Positions 16,568-24,474 of a stretch of 35,926 bases of DNA are shown piece by piece. The position numbers and the translations under genes were made by a program. Within the stretch, counting starts at the first letter, position 1; every line of letters begins with the position of its first letter. This DNA is from Treponema sp. GTDB taxonomy: Bacteria > Spirochaetota > Spirochaetia > Treponematales > Breznakiellaceae. The stretch is from assembly GCA_031254315.1 (NCBI GenBank), contig JAIRUQ010000002.1, positions 1-35,926 of the forward strand, in the 5' to 3' direction. A model generated the notes under the pieces. It was not told the DNA's origin, did no database searches, and saw only the letters and a program-made list of their open reading frames with translations.

Positions 16568-16983
16568 TTTCAATTACCTCCCTTGGACTCCTTATTTCTA
16601 AGATGCTATATCCTTCTCTTAAATTAACAGAATTAAATAATTAATCCTATTCAAATTCACGATATGCTTAAAATTCCAACTTACTAATACATCAACCCCC
16701 AATACGGTCGCTGCTACAATATGCAATGCATCACCGTAATAATTTTCTGAGACAATTTTTTGCTCCATGTATTTTTCAGCAAGTTTCAACATTTCATCAG
16801 TAATAGCGTATTCTTCATAATTTATGGTACTTAGATTTTCTTTTTTATACTCAGGGGCTCCATTTTCTAATTCCGCTATTACATGAGAAGAAATTATAGG
16901 TCTATAGATTCCTTAAATTCATCATCGAAATAACCCCCAATAACGGAATTTTCAATGTAAATATTCAAAATTTTAATTCCCAT
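16560..16983 (-). pseudogene. Decayed PIN-domain toxin (VapC-like)
   Basis: The minus-strand reading starts MGIKILNIYIENSVIGGYFD, a PIN N terminus, but breaks near 16905, where some codons seem lost. It resumes in another frame with IISSHVIAELENGAPEY, then LAEKYMEQKIVSENYYGDAL and HIVAATVLGVDVLVSWNFKH, which hold the conserved E and D...W-N features of this PIN subgroup. A second frame change near 16640 leads to NSVNLREGYSILEIRSPREV, the typical C-terminal strand, ending at a TAA overlapping the next start. Two frame breaks and a missing internal block mean no functional ribonuclease can be made unless the sequence contains errors. Confidence 0.8.
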
Positions 16984-17107
16984 AATATTTTATGTCCCTA
17001 TCTAATGAGTATAATCTATAATTATAGGGCGAGCAAGGCGTGTTAGGTACGAAATTATGTAAGTCACACGGCAGTTCTCATGGGGTCAAAAATAACTTCC
17101 ACCATAC

Positions 17108-17142
17108 TTGACACACCCCCAACATCCGTTCTAAACTAAGCC
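17108..17142 (+). promoter_or_regulatory. Leaderless promoter of the nfeD-SPFH unit
   Basis: TTGACA (17108-17113), an 18-nt spacer and TAAACT (17132-17137) are followed by only 5 nt before the ATG at 17143. No Shine-Dalgarno motif is present. Confidence 0.5.
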
Positions 17143-17610
17143 ATGTTGTTCGATTTTGGTTATGTTGGTCCTCACTGGATTTGGGTGGGCGTTACCATAC
17201 TCATGGCGATTATAGAAGGGCTTACTTTGGGTCTTACGACCATTTGGTTCGCGCTGGGGGCGCTTGTCATGGTCTTCCTCTCCTTCCTGCCCATTCCCTT
17301 TGTTTTTCAAGTGTTGATTTTCCTTGTTATCTCAGGTGTTCTGCTTATATTTACTCGCCCCATTGCTCTTAAAAAATTCAAGACCGGCAGGGTAAAAACC
17401 AATGTTGACAGTCTGGTCGGAAAACATGCCCTTGTAACAAGACAGATCACGGAGTTCGATAAGGGAGAAGTAAAGTTGAGCGGTCAGATTTGGTCAGCCA
17501 GATCGGAAGACGGTCAGACCATAACCGAAGGAACCAAGTGTGAAGTGGTTCGTATTGAAGGTGTTCAGGCAATCGTTCGCGTTTTTAACGAGAACGAAAA
17601 AATAATTTAA
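17143..17610 (+). CDS. NfeD-like membrane protein (short form)
   Basis: The 155-residue product has hydrophobic segments between about residues 13 and 70 (probably two to three helices, WIWVGVTILMAIIEG and VFQVLIFLVISGVLLIF). A soluble C-terminal OB-fold domain follows (about 90-150: SLVGKHALVTRQI, GEVKLSGQIWSA, GTKCEVVRIEGVQAIV). NfeD proteins pair with SPFH/stomatin-type proteins in membrane microdomains. Here the SPFH gene follows 10 nt downstream, the conserved gene pair. A role in membrane protein quality control or lipid-domain organisation is known for the family; the specific client is unknown. Confidence 0.9.
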   Translation: MLFDFGYVGPHWIWVGVTILMAIIEGLTLGLTTIWFALGALVMVFLSFLPIPFVFQVLIFLVISGVLLIFTRPIALKKFKTGRVKTNVDSLVGKHALVTRQITEFDKGEVKLSGQIWSARSEDGQTITEGTKCEVVRIEGVQAIVRVFNENEKII

Positions 17611-17620
17611 GGGGTATAAA

Positions 17621-18535
17621 ATGTATACTATTATCGCGATAATAGCGTTTCTTTTAATTTTGATCATTGCTAACGTAAGGATTGTTTCCCAGTCAAATGC
17701 CTATGTAATTGAAAGAATTGGAACTTACAATTCAACATGGGGTACGGGAATCCATGTAAAACTTCCGTTCCTCGATCAAATTGCCGCGCGCGTAACGCTT
17801 AAGGAGCAGGTCGCGGACTTCGCCCCTCAGCCTGTTATTACCAAAGACAATGTAACCATGATGATCGATACAGTTATCTTTATGCAGATAACAGACCCAA
17901 AACTTTACGCTTACGGAGTTATCAATCCGTTAAACGCCATAGAAAATCTTGCGACAACTACGCTCAGGAATATTATAGGCGAACTGGAACTGGACGAAAC
18001 TCTTACAAGCCGTGACATGATCAACAACCGTATGAGAATTGTTCTTGATGAAGCGACAGACCCGTGGGGCATTAAAGTTAACCGTGTTGAGGTAAAAAAT
18101 ATTACGCCTCCAAAAAGCATTCAGGAAGCGATGGAAAAGCAGATGAGAGCCGAGCGCGAAAGACGCGAATCAATTCTCAAAGCTGAAGGTGAAAAACAAT
18201 CCGCCATTCTTGTCGCGGAAGGGCAAAAAGCGTCTGCAATTCTAAGAGCCGAAGCTGAAAAAGCCGCTATAATTCTGCAGGCGGAAGCCGCCAAAGAAGC
18301 CGCTATCCGTCAAGCTGAAGGCGAAGCGCAGGCAATTCTCAACGTCCAAAAAGCAACCGCGGACGGTCTTAACATGCTAAAAAGCGTAAACGCCGACGAT
18401 CCGCTCATTAAACTTAAAAGCCTTGAAGCCCTTCAAAAAGTCGCCGACGGTCAAGCCACAAAAATAATTATTCCATCAGAGATACAAAATCTCGCAGGCT
18501 TAGTTACGGGAATTACCGAATTAGTTAGAAAGTAG
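17621..18535 (+). CDS. SPFH/Band 7 (stomatin/QmcA-type) membrane protein
   Basis: The 304-residue protein has one N-terminal membrane helix (residues 2-20), an SPFH domain (about 25-185, including NAYVIERIGTYNSTWGTGIH, VTMMIDTVIF and WGIKVNRVEVKNITPP) and a long Ala/Glu/Lys coiled coil (about 170-250, repeated AEGEKQSAIL-type units). This is the plan of QmcA/HflC/stomatin scaffolds that oligomerise into rings on the membrane. The ribosome binding site AAGGGG is 6 nt from the ATG. It is paired with the nfeD-like gene upstream, the standard partner. The toxin-antitoxin genes after it begin 12 nt downstream and may ride on the same transcript. Confidence 0.93.
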   Translation: MYTIIAIIAFLLILIIANVRIVSQSNAYVIERIGTYNSTWGTGIHVKLPFLDQIAARVTLKEQVADFAPQPVITKDNVTMMIDTVIFMQITDPKLYAYGVINPLNAIENLATTTLRNIIGELELDETLTSRDMINNRMRIVLDEATDPWGIKVNRVEVKNITPPKSIQEAMEKQMRAERERRESILKAEGEKQSAILVAEGQKASAILRAEAEKAAIILQAEAAKEAAIRQAEGEAQAILNVQKATADGLNMLKSVNADDPLIKLKSLEALQKVADGQATKIIIPSEIQNLAGLVTGITELVRK

Positions 18536-18547
18536 TTAGGTGTCATT

Positions 18548-18955
18548 ATGGAAATTTTGTTGGATGCCTGTGCAATAATGGCAGTTATAGTTAAAGAGCC
18601 CGAAAGGGATTTGGTCATAAAATTGACGCAAAATGCTGTAATTGTTTCTCCCAATATGGTATCGTATGAAATTGCAAATGCTTTAACAAAAATGGTGAAA
18701 AAGAAAGTTATTGAGAAAGAGCGTATGATAAATGCATTTAATTATTTCAAAAAGATTTTTGTAAAAACTATTGAGATAGATATTGAAAAAGCGCTTGAAA
18801 TTGCATGGGATTATAAAATTTATGCGTATGATGCCTGTTATTTGGAAGCGGCAAAAAGGTTAAATTTACCTCTGTTGACTTTTGATAGTAATATGATAAA
18901 AGTTGGAAAAGAACTTAGTTTAACCATATTAGGAGGAGAAGATGCTGGTTATTGA
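18548..18955 (+). CDS. PIN-domain toxin (VapC-like ribonuclease)
   Basis: The 135-residue protein has the four acidic residues of an active PIN nuclease: D6 in ILLDACAI, E41 in VSYEIANAL, D95 in IYAYDACYLEAA and D113 in LLTFDSNMI. PIN toxins cleave tRNA or rRNA in the cytoplasm. It lies 12 nt after the SPFH gene with a weak TTAGGTG ribosome binding site. Its 3' end overlaps the antitoxin start by 14 nt. The toxin comes first here, the reverse of the usual vapBC order. Base composition is distinctly AT-rich compared with the SPFH gene, suggesting recent insertion. Confidence 0.88.
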   Translation: MEILLDACAIMAVIVKEPERDLVIKLTQNAVIVSPNMVSYEIANALTKMVKKKVIEKERMINAFNYFKKIFVKTIEIDIEKALEIAWDYKIYAYDACYLEAAKRLNLPLLTFDSNMIKVGKELSLTILGGEDAGY

Positions 18956-19175
18956 TATTTCTGATTTCTCACAAAATATAACAAAGGCTTTTGACGCCGC
19001 ATTAACTGATGAAGTAATCATTAATAATAAAGACGGAATGAAATATAAGATTCTTCCCATAAAAGAGGAGAATAAAAAGGGAAAATCACCATTTGAGGAT
19101 ATTCCATATATAACAGCCGATATTACAACACAGGAAATTGTAGAATTAATAAGAGAAAGCAGAGCCGGAATATAA
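18942..19175 (+). CDS. Probable antitoxin of the PIN toxin
   Basis: The 77-residue product starts with VIDISDFSQNITKAFDAAL, then EVIINNKDGMKYKILPI, matching the Phd/YefM-like pattern of a short DNA-binding strand-helix followed by a beta hairpin. The tail (FEDIPYITADITTQEIVELI) would contact the toxin. A strong ribosome binding site AGGAGGAG lies inside the toxin 3' end, much better than the toxin's own site, which would favour antitoxin synthesis from the shared mRNA. Identification rests on position, size and pattern. Confidence 0.8.
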   Translation: MLVIDISDFSQNITKAFDAALTDEVIINNKDGMKYKILPIKEENKKGKSPFEDIPYITADITTQEIVELIRESRAGI

Positions 19176-19206
19176 TAGTGAAATAATATTAGTATTGGAG
19201 GGAGTT

Positions 19207-19620
19207 ATGAAAAAAGGGTATATATTCAAAATTATTTTACCGGTGATTTTTCTATTAATAATATTTTCCGCTTGTGAACAAAAGGGATTTGTACGAACTG
19301 ATGATAGTGTAATTTGTGTCTTTAATACAAGTTTTATTGGACAAGAAGGAATAAATCCCCTGCCTTTACTGGAGACAACAGGAAAAATTGAATATGATAT
19401 AATTATAAATTATTTGTTTAACACTTATGAAAATCCGGTAATTGAAAATTATTATTATAGCATTGAACTTTATCCTGAATCTATAAATCCTAAGATATAT
19501 AATATATATTATGAAATAACTCCTGATAAAAATATTATATATTGTCGAGGGGAACCCCTTGGACAATGCTTTTACATATGTTTTAATGAAAATCATGAGT
19601 TCTTGAGAGCTATACATTAG
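19207..19620 (+). CDS. Small lipoprotein, paralogue 1
   Basis: A 137-residue protein with a lipoprotein signal (MKKGYIFKIILPVIFLLIIF then SAC, Cys23). GGAGGGA sits 3-4 nt before the ATG at 19207; an upstream in-frame TTG (19195) overlaps that ribosome binding site and is not favoured. The mature part contains PLPLLETTGKIEYDIIINYL, ENPVIENYYYSI and the end GQCFYICFNENHEFLR. I do not recognise the family. The gene directly downstream encodes a clear paralogue, so this is a tandem duplication of an AT-rich surface or periplasmic lipoprotein. It may belong to the same transcript as the PIN/antitoxin pair (31-nt gap). Confidence 0.8.
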   Translation: MKKGYIFKIILPVIFLLIIFSACEQKGFVRTDDSVICVFNTSFIGQEGINPLPLLETTGKIEYDIIINYLFNTYENPVIENYYYSIELYPESINPKIYNIYYEITPDKNIIYCRGEPLGQCFYICFNENHEFLRAIH

Positions 19621-19632
19621 AGGTAATGTTAT

Positions 19633-20064
19633 ATGAGAATAGTTTATATTATAATGATAATTGTTTTAATATTTTCCGCTTGTAAATCAACAGAAGTTGT
19701 GCAACCGGAACCGGAAATTGTACAAGAAGAGCAGGATGAGTTTTCAGATTATTTTAGAAATTTAATTGAAAGAGGAGAAATGAAGCTCCTGCCTTTACTG
19801 GAAGCAGAAGACAGAATGAAATATGGTTTAATTATAGCTTATTTAAAGAGCAATTTTGAAAATCCAGTAATCGAAGATTATTATTATTTTATCGGTACTA
19901 ATTATGATTTTCGAAACCACAGGACAGAACATGTATACGCGATATATTATTATGAAAGACTTTACAAAAGATATAGTAGTTATAGAGGAGACCCTACAGG
20001 AAAATGCTTCTTTGTAATTTTTAATGAAAATCATGAATTCTTGAGAGTTGATCGTGTACGGTAA
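19633..20064 (+). CDS. Small lipoprotein, paralogue 2
   Basis: A 143-residue lipoprotein (MRIVYIIMIIVLIFSAC, Cys17) followed by an acidic linker VVQPEPEIVQEEQDE. The rest aligns with the preceding lipoprotein: LLPLLEAEDRMKYGLIIAYL, FENPVIEDYYYFI, YRGDPTGKCF and the shared end IFNENHEFLR. The identical ending NENHEFLR and conserved C and Y positions show duplication followed by divergence. A weak ribosome binding site AGAGGT lies 12 nt after the previous stop. Function unknown. Confidence 0.8.
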   Translation: MRIVYIIMIIVLIFSACKSTEVVQPEPEIVQEEQDEFSDYFRNLIERGEMKLLPLLEAEDRMKYGLIIAYLKSNFENPVIEDYYYFIGTNYDFRNHRTEHVYAIYYYERLYKRYSSYRGDPTGKCFFVIFNENHEFLRVDRVR

Positions 20065-20408
20065 AGATACATTCCGCTCTGCTGTGCTAACCTAATTATC
20101 AACACAGTTACGCTGTGCTTTACTGTGTATACCGTGCAGTCATGGGGGCGCGCTGTTCGGACTAAAGTCCTCACGCTTTTTTCATCTTTATTACTTTTCT
20201 TGTGCGGCGTGCTGTTCGGACTAAAGTCCTCACGCTTTTTTCATCGCGTTGACTTTCATCAACGCCACGCCGTGTTGATTTATTCATCTGCACAGCTTAA
20301 CGCTGTGCATACTTGGGCGGACGCCGTGTTGATTTATTCATCTGCACAGCTTGACGCTGTGCATACTTGGGCGTATACAACAACAACAATCTATGATATA
20401 ATCTCTTC
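20065..20408. repeat. 344-bp hairpin and direct-repeat array upstream of murG
   Basis: No gene is supported. The stretch contains a hairpin CACAG-TTACG-CTGTG (20103-20117); two identical 35-nt direct repeats (20152-20186 and 20211-20245), each with the hairpin GGAC-TAAA-GTCC followed by CACGC and six T; a hairpin GCGTTGA-CTTTCA-TCAACGC (20246-20265); and two 53-nt tandem repeats differing at one base (20267-20319 and 20321-20373), each with the hairpin GCACAGC-TTRAC-GCTGTGC. A short open frame running through it is repeat-derived. Confidence 0.85.
20374..20402 (+). promoter_or_regulatory. murG promoter, -10 box 6 nt from the start codon
   Basis: A perfect TATAAT (20397-20402) ends 6 nt before the ATG of murG at 20409. 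The best -35 at the right spacing is the weak TATACA (20374-20379, 17-nt spacer). There is no Shine-Dalgarno sequence, so a leaderless transcript is expected. Confidence 0.5.
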
Positions 20409-21527
20409 ATGGTAAGTATCGCTTTTACTGGAGGAGGGACGGGAGGGCATATTTACCCGGGTCTTGCGGTAGCGGCGCAGTTAAAAAAACTGCTTCTGGG
20501 CATTGAATTCCGCCTGTTCTGGATTGGCTCCTCCTCCGGTATGGACATGACGCTGGTAAAAGAAGCAGGGATTGAATTCTTCGGCGTGCCTTCGGGAAAA
20601 CTAAGACGCTATTTTTCTCTGCGAACAATTGTTGATTTCTTTAAAGTTGTTGGCGGATTCTTCGCGGCGCGTAAAATCCTTAAAAAACAGAAGGCAGTTC
20701 TGCTTTTTTCCAAGGGCGGTTTTGTAAGCGTACCGCCATGCGCGGCGGCATCTTCACTGCGTATCCCTGTTTTTACGCATGAGTCCGATTTCAGTCCGGG
20801 ACTTGCGACAAGACTCAATACACGTTTTGTTATGCGCACAAAAGGGACGATTTTTACCGCTTATGAAGATACTGCGCGTTTTTTCCCGCCGGCTGTTCGT
20901 AAGCGCGTAACGGTAAGCGGTAACCCTGTGCGTGATATTTTTAGAAAGGCTGACAGCGCGAAGGGCAGGGCGTTTCTTGGACTTGGAGAGGAGGCGCGTA
21001 TCCTTCTTATTCTTGGCGGCAGTCAGGGCGCGTTGCAAATAAACGAACTTGTCAGGGCCGCTCTTGTACAACTGACAGAAGTTTACACTGTGGTACATCA
21101 GAGCGGTCCCAATCTCGCTTGGGACATTCCGGCAAACGATCGATACAAACCCTATCCGTACATAAAAGAAGAACTACCCCATGTAATGGCGGCGTCTGAA
21201 TTGGTGATGGGCAGAAGCGGAGCCGGCGTTTGGGAATGGGCTGTTTTAGGCAAGCCCATGCTGTTAATTCCGCTAAGGGGAGCGGGGACAAGAGGAGATC
21301 AGGTTGAAAATGCCCGTTTTTTTCAATCTGCAGGAGCCGCGCTTGTGTTAGGTGAAGATGTAACGGCGCAATCTCTGGTTCAAGCTGTTAATTCACTGGC
21401 TCGGGACGATGAAAAGAGGCGTAGTATGGCAGAAGCGTCGGCGAAAATAGGAGAGAAGGACGCATCGGAGGCGATAGCGCGGATTTTAGCGGATAAATTG
21501 AAAGATTTTATGGGAGAAAAAGGTTGA
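20409..21527 (+). CDS. murG: UDP-N-acetylglucosamine transferase MurG
   Basis: MurG transfers GlcNAc from UDP-GlcNAc to lipid I, giving lipid II, on the inner face of the cytoplasmic membrane. The 372-residue protein has the first G-loop FTGGGTGGHIYPGLAVA at the N terminus, the SKGGFVSVPPC segment, THESDFSPGLATR, the second G-loop GGSQGALQIN, and the UDP-GlcNAc-binding segment MGRSGAGVWEWAVLGKP with the following PLRGAGTRGDQVENA. The ATG is placed as in other MurG proteins, with only a few residues before the G-loop. It is the first gene of an overlapping operon: its TGA overlaps the next start by 4 nt. It is placed outside a dcw-type cell-division cluster in this window. Confidence 0.96.
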   Translation: MVSIAFTGGGTGGHIYPGLAVAAQLKKLLLGIEFRLFWIGSSSGMDMTLVKEAGIEFFGVPSGKLRRYFSLRTIVDFFKVVGGFFAARKILKKQKAVLLFSKGGFVSVPPCAAASSLRIPVFTHESDFSPGLATRLNTRFVMRTKGTIFTAYEDTARFFPPAVRKRVTVSGNPVRDIFRKADSAKGRAFLGLGEEARILLILGGSQGALQINELVRAALVQLTEVYTVVHQSGPNLAWDIPANDRYKPYPYIKEELPHVMAASELVMGRSGAGVWEWAVLGKPMLLIPLRGAGTRGDQVENARFFQSAGAALVLGEDVTAQSLVQAVNSLARDDEKRRSMAEASAKIGEKDASEAIARILADKLKDFMGEKG

Positions 21528-21997
21528 ATTTTGCTGTAATTGATATTATATTTGTTGGATTGATAGGACTATTTATGATCCGTTGTTATCTGAAAGGCTT
21601 TGTCAGCGAATTGATGTCAGTGGCAGGCATTGTTCTTGGAATTATCGCGGCGTTGTTTTTCTATAAAAACTTAGGCGAGTTTTTAAGGGAGCGATTTTTT
21701 AACGGAATGAAAATTGTACCGGAAATAGCGGCGTTTGCCATTTTATTCATATTAGTTTTAATTATTGTAAAAATTATTGAAGTAATGCTTAAAGGAGTTA
21801 TAGAAGGAATTAGTCTTGGCGGTTTGGACAGAATTTTGGGACTTGTTTTTGGTTTGGCGGAAGGGCTGGCGGTAATAAGTCTGGTATTGTTCCTTTTGAA
21901 GATAATGCCTATTGATACGGGCTTTATACTGGACGATAGTATTTTCGCGCGTCTTCTTCTTCCATTGATCACGGGAAAGGAGAGTGTTGATGTTTGA
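21524..21997 (+). CDS. cvpA: CvpA-family membrane protein
   Basis: The 157-residue protein has about four hydrophobic helices and the CvpA pattern: VIDIIFVGLIGLFMIRCYLK-GFVSE near the N terminus, then helices around 28-45, 68-90 and 105-135 (GGLDRILGLVFGLAEGLAVI). CvpA proteins are inner-membrane proteins linked to colicin V production and envelope stress resistance; the biochemical role is unsettled. The start is a TTG that overlaps the murG stop (TTGA), so translation is coupled. An 8-nt overlap with the next gene follows. Confidence 0.88.
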   Translation: MNFAVIDIIFVGLIGLFMIRCYLKGFVSELMSVAGIVLGIIAALFFYKNLGEFLRERFFNGMKIVPEIAAFAILFILVLIIVKIIEVMLKGVIEGISLGGLDRILGLVFGLAEGLAVISLVLFLLKIMPIDTGFILDDSIFARLLLPLITGKESVDV

Positions 21998-23318
21998 AAA
22001 TATCATTGAACAAGGCGCTGTTCTTCAGTTACGCGACGATATTCTCAATAACCGTAACGCGCCTTCCATGCTGTTTTTCGGTCCGCCTGATTCGGGGAAG
22101 GGTAGCGCCGCTTTGGAATTGGCGCGTGTTCTTTCCTGCGAAGAAAAAGCGTCGTGGAACTGTTCATGTCCCTCCTGTAAACGGCATAAATATCTTGCGC
22201 ATGACGATCTTCTGGTTCTTGGAAAGCGAGTTTTCGCGGCTGAAATCTCCGCTTGCAATTCCGCTTTTTTAAGAGACCCTTCAAACCAGAAAACTAAAAC
22301 TGTTTTTTGCCGCTCTCTTCGCAAACTGCAAATTCGCTTTTCTCCTACAATAATGGAAGACGATCAAAAAACGGCAAAAGCTGTCGTTGGTATTTTGCAG
22401 TCTCTGGATGAAGATCTAAATGAATTTGAGTCTCTTGATACGCAGACCTGCGATAAAACTTCTCTTGAAAAACTCTGCCTCTCCTTAGTAAAAAATGCGT
22501 TAAAATTAGAAGAAGAAGGAATAAGCGATCTTATTCCCGTTAATCACATAAGGAGCGCGTCATACTGGTGCAGGCTCTCACCTGCCGGAAAACATAAAAC
22601 CCTTATAATTGAAAATGCCGAAAACATGAGAGATGAGGCGCGTAATTCTCTTCTTAAACTGCTTGAAGAGCCGCCTACTTCTGTAACAATCGTTTTGACA
22701 GCGCAAAGACGTGAGGCGATATTGGCGACATTATTATCGAGGCTCAGACCGTACCGTTTTTTAAGAAGGAGTATAGAAAGCGAAAAAGAAGTTATTCGCA
22801 GAGTGTTTCAGGATAATGAATTTGAAAAAACATTTAAAGAAAATAGCTTCTCTCTTAGTGCGTACCTCGACTCATTCCTTGTGCATAACACAAATAAATT
22901 GTATCCCCTTGCGGCGTGGTTTATCGTTTCCCTTGCGCGTATAATTTCACGTTCTGCCGGTTCTGACAATATTCCCGTTATTATTAAAACGCTTGGAGAA
23001 CGTTATGCGCCAATAGCGGAATCCGCCGGTTTTGAACGCTCCTTAAAAAGTACCGCTGTTATTAAAACCATTATTTCTCAGAGTAAAAACTTTGAAGACG
23101 CTTCTTTTTCACGTTTTATGAAAATCACCCTCGATTTAATTTGTGAAATTACAAGGGCGGAAAATTCACCTCAGTATATTTTATACTATGATATATTCAA
23201 AAAATATATAAATGACGCTGTAACTTCGGTTGAAATATTAAATATCAATACAACGATTGCGCTTGAGTCGCTTTTTTATAACTTAAAAAAAGCAGTAATA
23301 AGAGGGCAGTATGGCTGA
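21990..23318 (+). CDS. holB: DNA polymerase III delta' subunit (HolB-like), enlarged
   Basis: This is a clamp-loader subunit of the replicative polymerase. From the ATG at 21990 (442 residues; AAGGAG 7 nt upstream) it has a Walker-A-like GPPDSGKGS, the Cys4-type zinc site C-x6-C-x-C-x2-C in CEEKASWNCSCPSC, then ENAENMRDEARNSLLKLLEEPP, the core of delta'/gamma subunits. The family's SRC motif reads LLSRLRPYR, with the Arg finger present but the Cys replaced by Leu. It is about 100 residues longer than E. coli delta', mostly because of an insertion between LAHDDLL and NHIRSASYW. GTG and TTG codons just before the ATG are alternatives. It overlaps cvpA and the following kinase gene by 8 nt each. 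Confidence 0.85.
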   Translation: MFENIIEQGAVLQLRDDILNNRNAPSMLFFGPPDSGKGSAALELARVLSCEEKASWNCSCPSCKRHKYLAHDDLLVLGKRVFAAEISACNSAFLRDPSNQKTKTVFCRSLRKLQIRFSPTIMEDDQKTAKAVVGILQSLDEDLNEFESLDTQTCDKTSLEKLCLSLVKNALKLEEEGISDLIPVNHIRSASYWCRLSPAGKHKTLIIENAENMRDEARNSLLKLLEEPPTSVTIVLTAQRREAILATLLSRLRPYRFLRRSIESEKEVIRRVFQDNEFEKTFKENSFSLSAYLDSFLVHNTNKLYPLAAWFIVSLARIISRSAGSDNIPVIIKTLGERYAPIAESAGFERSLKSTAVIKTIISQSKNFEDASFSRFMKITLDLICEITRAENSPQYILYYDIFKKYINDAVTSVEILNINTTIALESLFYNLKKAVIRGQYG

Positions 23319-24474
23319 ATTTTTCCGTCGCGCCTTAAAAAAACTGGATAAACTCAACAATGAACAGAGTAGCGAGCTTTTAGTCTCCGCTGTTGAAGGA
23401 ATAAGTCTTTTTGAAAATGTGCTTAATTCCATAGATGTGGGAATACTTGTCTGCGATCAGGAAGATAATCTTGTTATGGTGAATAAATCCGCTCAACGTC
23501 TGATACCGATGAATTATGTCGAAGGTGTTCAGATTAGTTATGCGATTAAGGATGAGCGCATAACGGAAATATTCAGGGACATTCTTCTGAACAGGGAAAA
23601 GGTAGCGGACAGGGAAATTGATATTGAACAACAGGGGCGTAAAAGGCTTCTTTCTGTCAATGTTGTCCCGATGGTTAGGGATCACAAAATAACAGGTTCT
23701 ATTATATATATAGAAGATATTACTGAAAAGCGGCAGGGGGAGGCGAGACTGCGAAGAGCCGAAAATCTAGCGAGCCTTACAACTTTAGCGGCAGGTCTCG
23801 CTCATGAAATAAAAAATCCGCTTGGCTCCCTTTCAATTCATCTTCAACTTTTACAAAAGGCGCTTAGTAAAAATCATTCTTCTGACAGTAAAACAGATAA
23901 ATATTTTGATGTTATAAAAGAAGAAGTTGAAAGACTTAACAGAATTGTTGTTGATTTTCTTTTTGCCGTGCGTCCTATGAATCTGGAATTGAGGGAGGGC
24001 GATATAAACGCGCTTATCCTTCAGATAATGGAGTTTGTTCGCTACGAAATGGAGCAGTCAAATATTCTGTGTATGCTTGAATTGGACGAAAATCTGCCTA
24101 AAATACTTATAGATGAGCGGTATATGAAGCAGGCGCTGTTAAATCTGATAAAAAACGCGAAGAACGCGATGCCAAAGGGCGGAGTTTTTACCGTCGCAAC
24201 CAATTTTGCCGATAATGAAATTAGAATATCAATTTGTGATACTGGTATTGGAATAAGCAAGGAAAATCTCGCGAAAATATTTGAACCGTATTTTACGACA
24301 AGGGAGACAGGAACTGGGCTTGGGCTTACTCAAGTTTATAAAATAATCAGGGAACATCAGGGTGAAATAATAGTGGATTCAACGCCGGGAACAGGCGCGG
24401 AATTCAAAATAATTCTGCCGATGCCGCAAAAAGAAACGCGGCTACTTGCATATAACGGAGGAGTTGAAAAATGA
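23311..24474 (+). CDS. PAS-domain sensor histidine kinase (NtrB-like)
   Basis: The 387-residue soluble kinase has a PAS domain (about 33-140: SIDVGILVCDQEDNLVMVNK, IIYIEDITEKRQ), a dimerisation and phosphoacceptor helix with H165 in AAGLAHEIKNPLGSL, and an HATPase domain with NLIKNAKNAM (N box), DTGIGIS (G1) and TGTGLGLTQVYKI (G2). There is no membrane segment, so it senses a cytoplasmic signal through the PAS domain. The HEIKNPLG type and the NtrC-type partner encoded immediately downstream (4-nt ATGA overlap) identify an NtrB/NtrC-like pair. The signal is not predictable. It is the fourth gene of the murG operon. Confidence 0.93.
   Translation: MAEFFRRALKKLDKLNNEQSSELLVSAVEGISLFENVLNSIDVGILVCDQEDNLVMVNKSAQRLIPMNYVEGVQISYAIKDERITEIFRDILLNREKVADREIDIEQQGRKRLLSVNVVPMVRDHKITGSIIYIEDITEKRQGEARLRRAENLASLTTLAAGLAHEIKNPLGSLSIHLQLLQKALSKNHSSDSKTDKYFDVIKEEVERLNRIVVDFLFAVRPMNLELREGDINALILQIMEFVRYEMEQSNILCMLELDENLPKILIDERYMKQALLNLIKNAKNAMPKGGVFTVATNFADNEIRISICDTGIGISKENLAKIFEPYFTTRETGTGLGLTQVYKIIREHQGEIIVDSTPGTGAEFKIILPMPQKETRLLAYNGGVEK

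Noticed and set aside
20152-20373. Possible CRISPR array
   Set aside because: Only two copies each of two unrelated units, with no regular unique spacers and no cas genes.
20125-20415. 96-codon open frame upstream of murG
   Set aside because: It runs through the two direct-repeat pairs and hairpins and its product repeats itself; it is a by-product of the repeat array.
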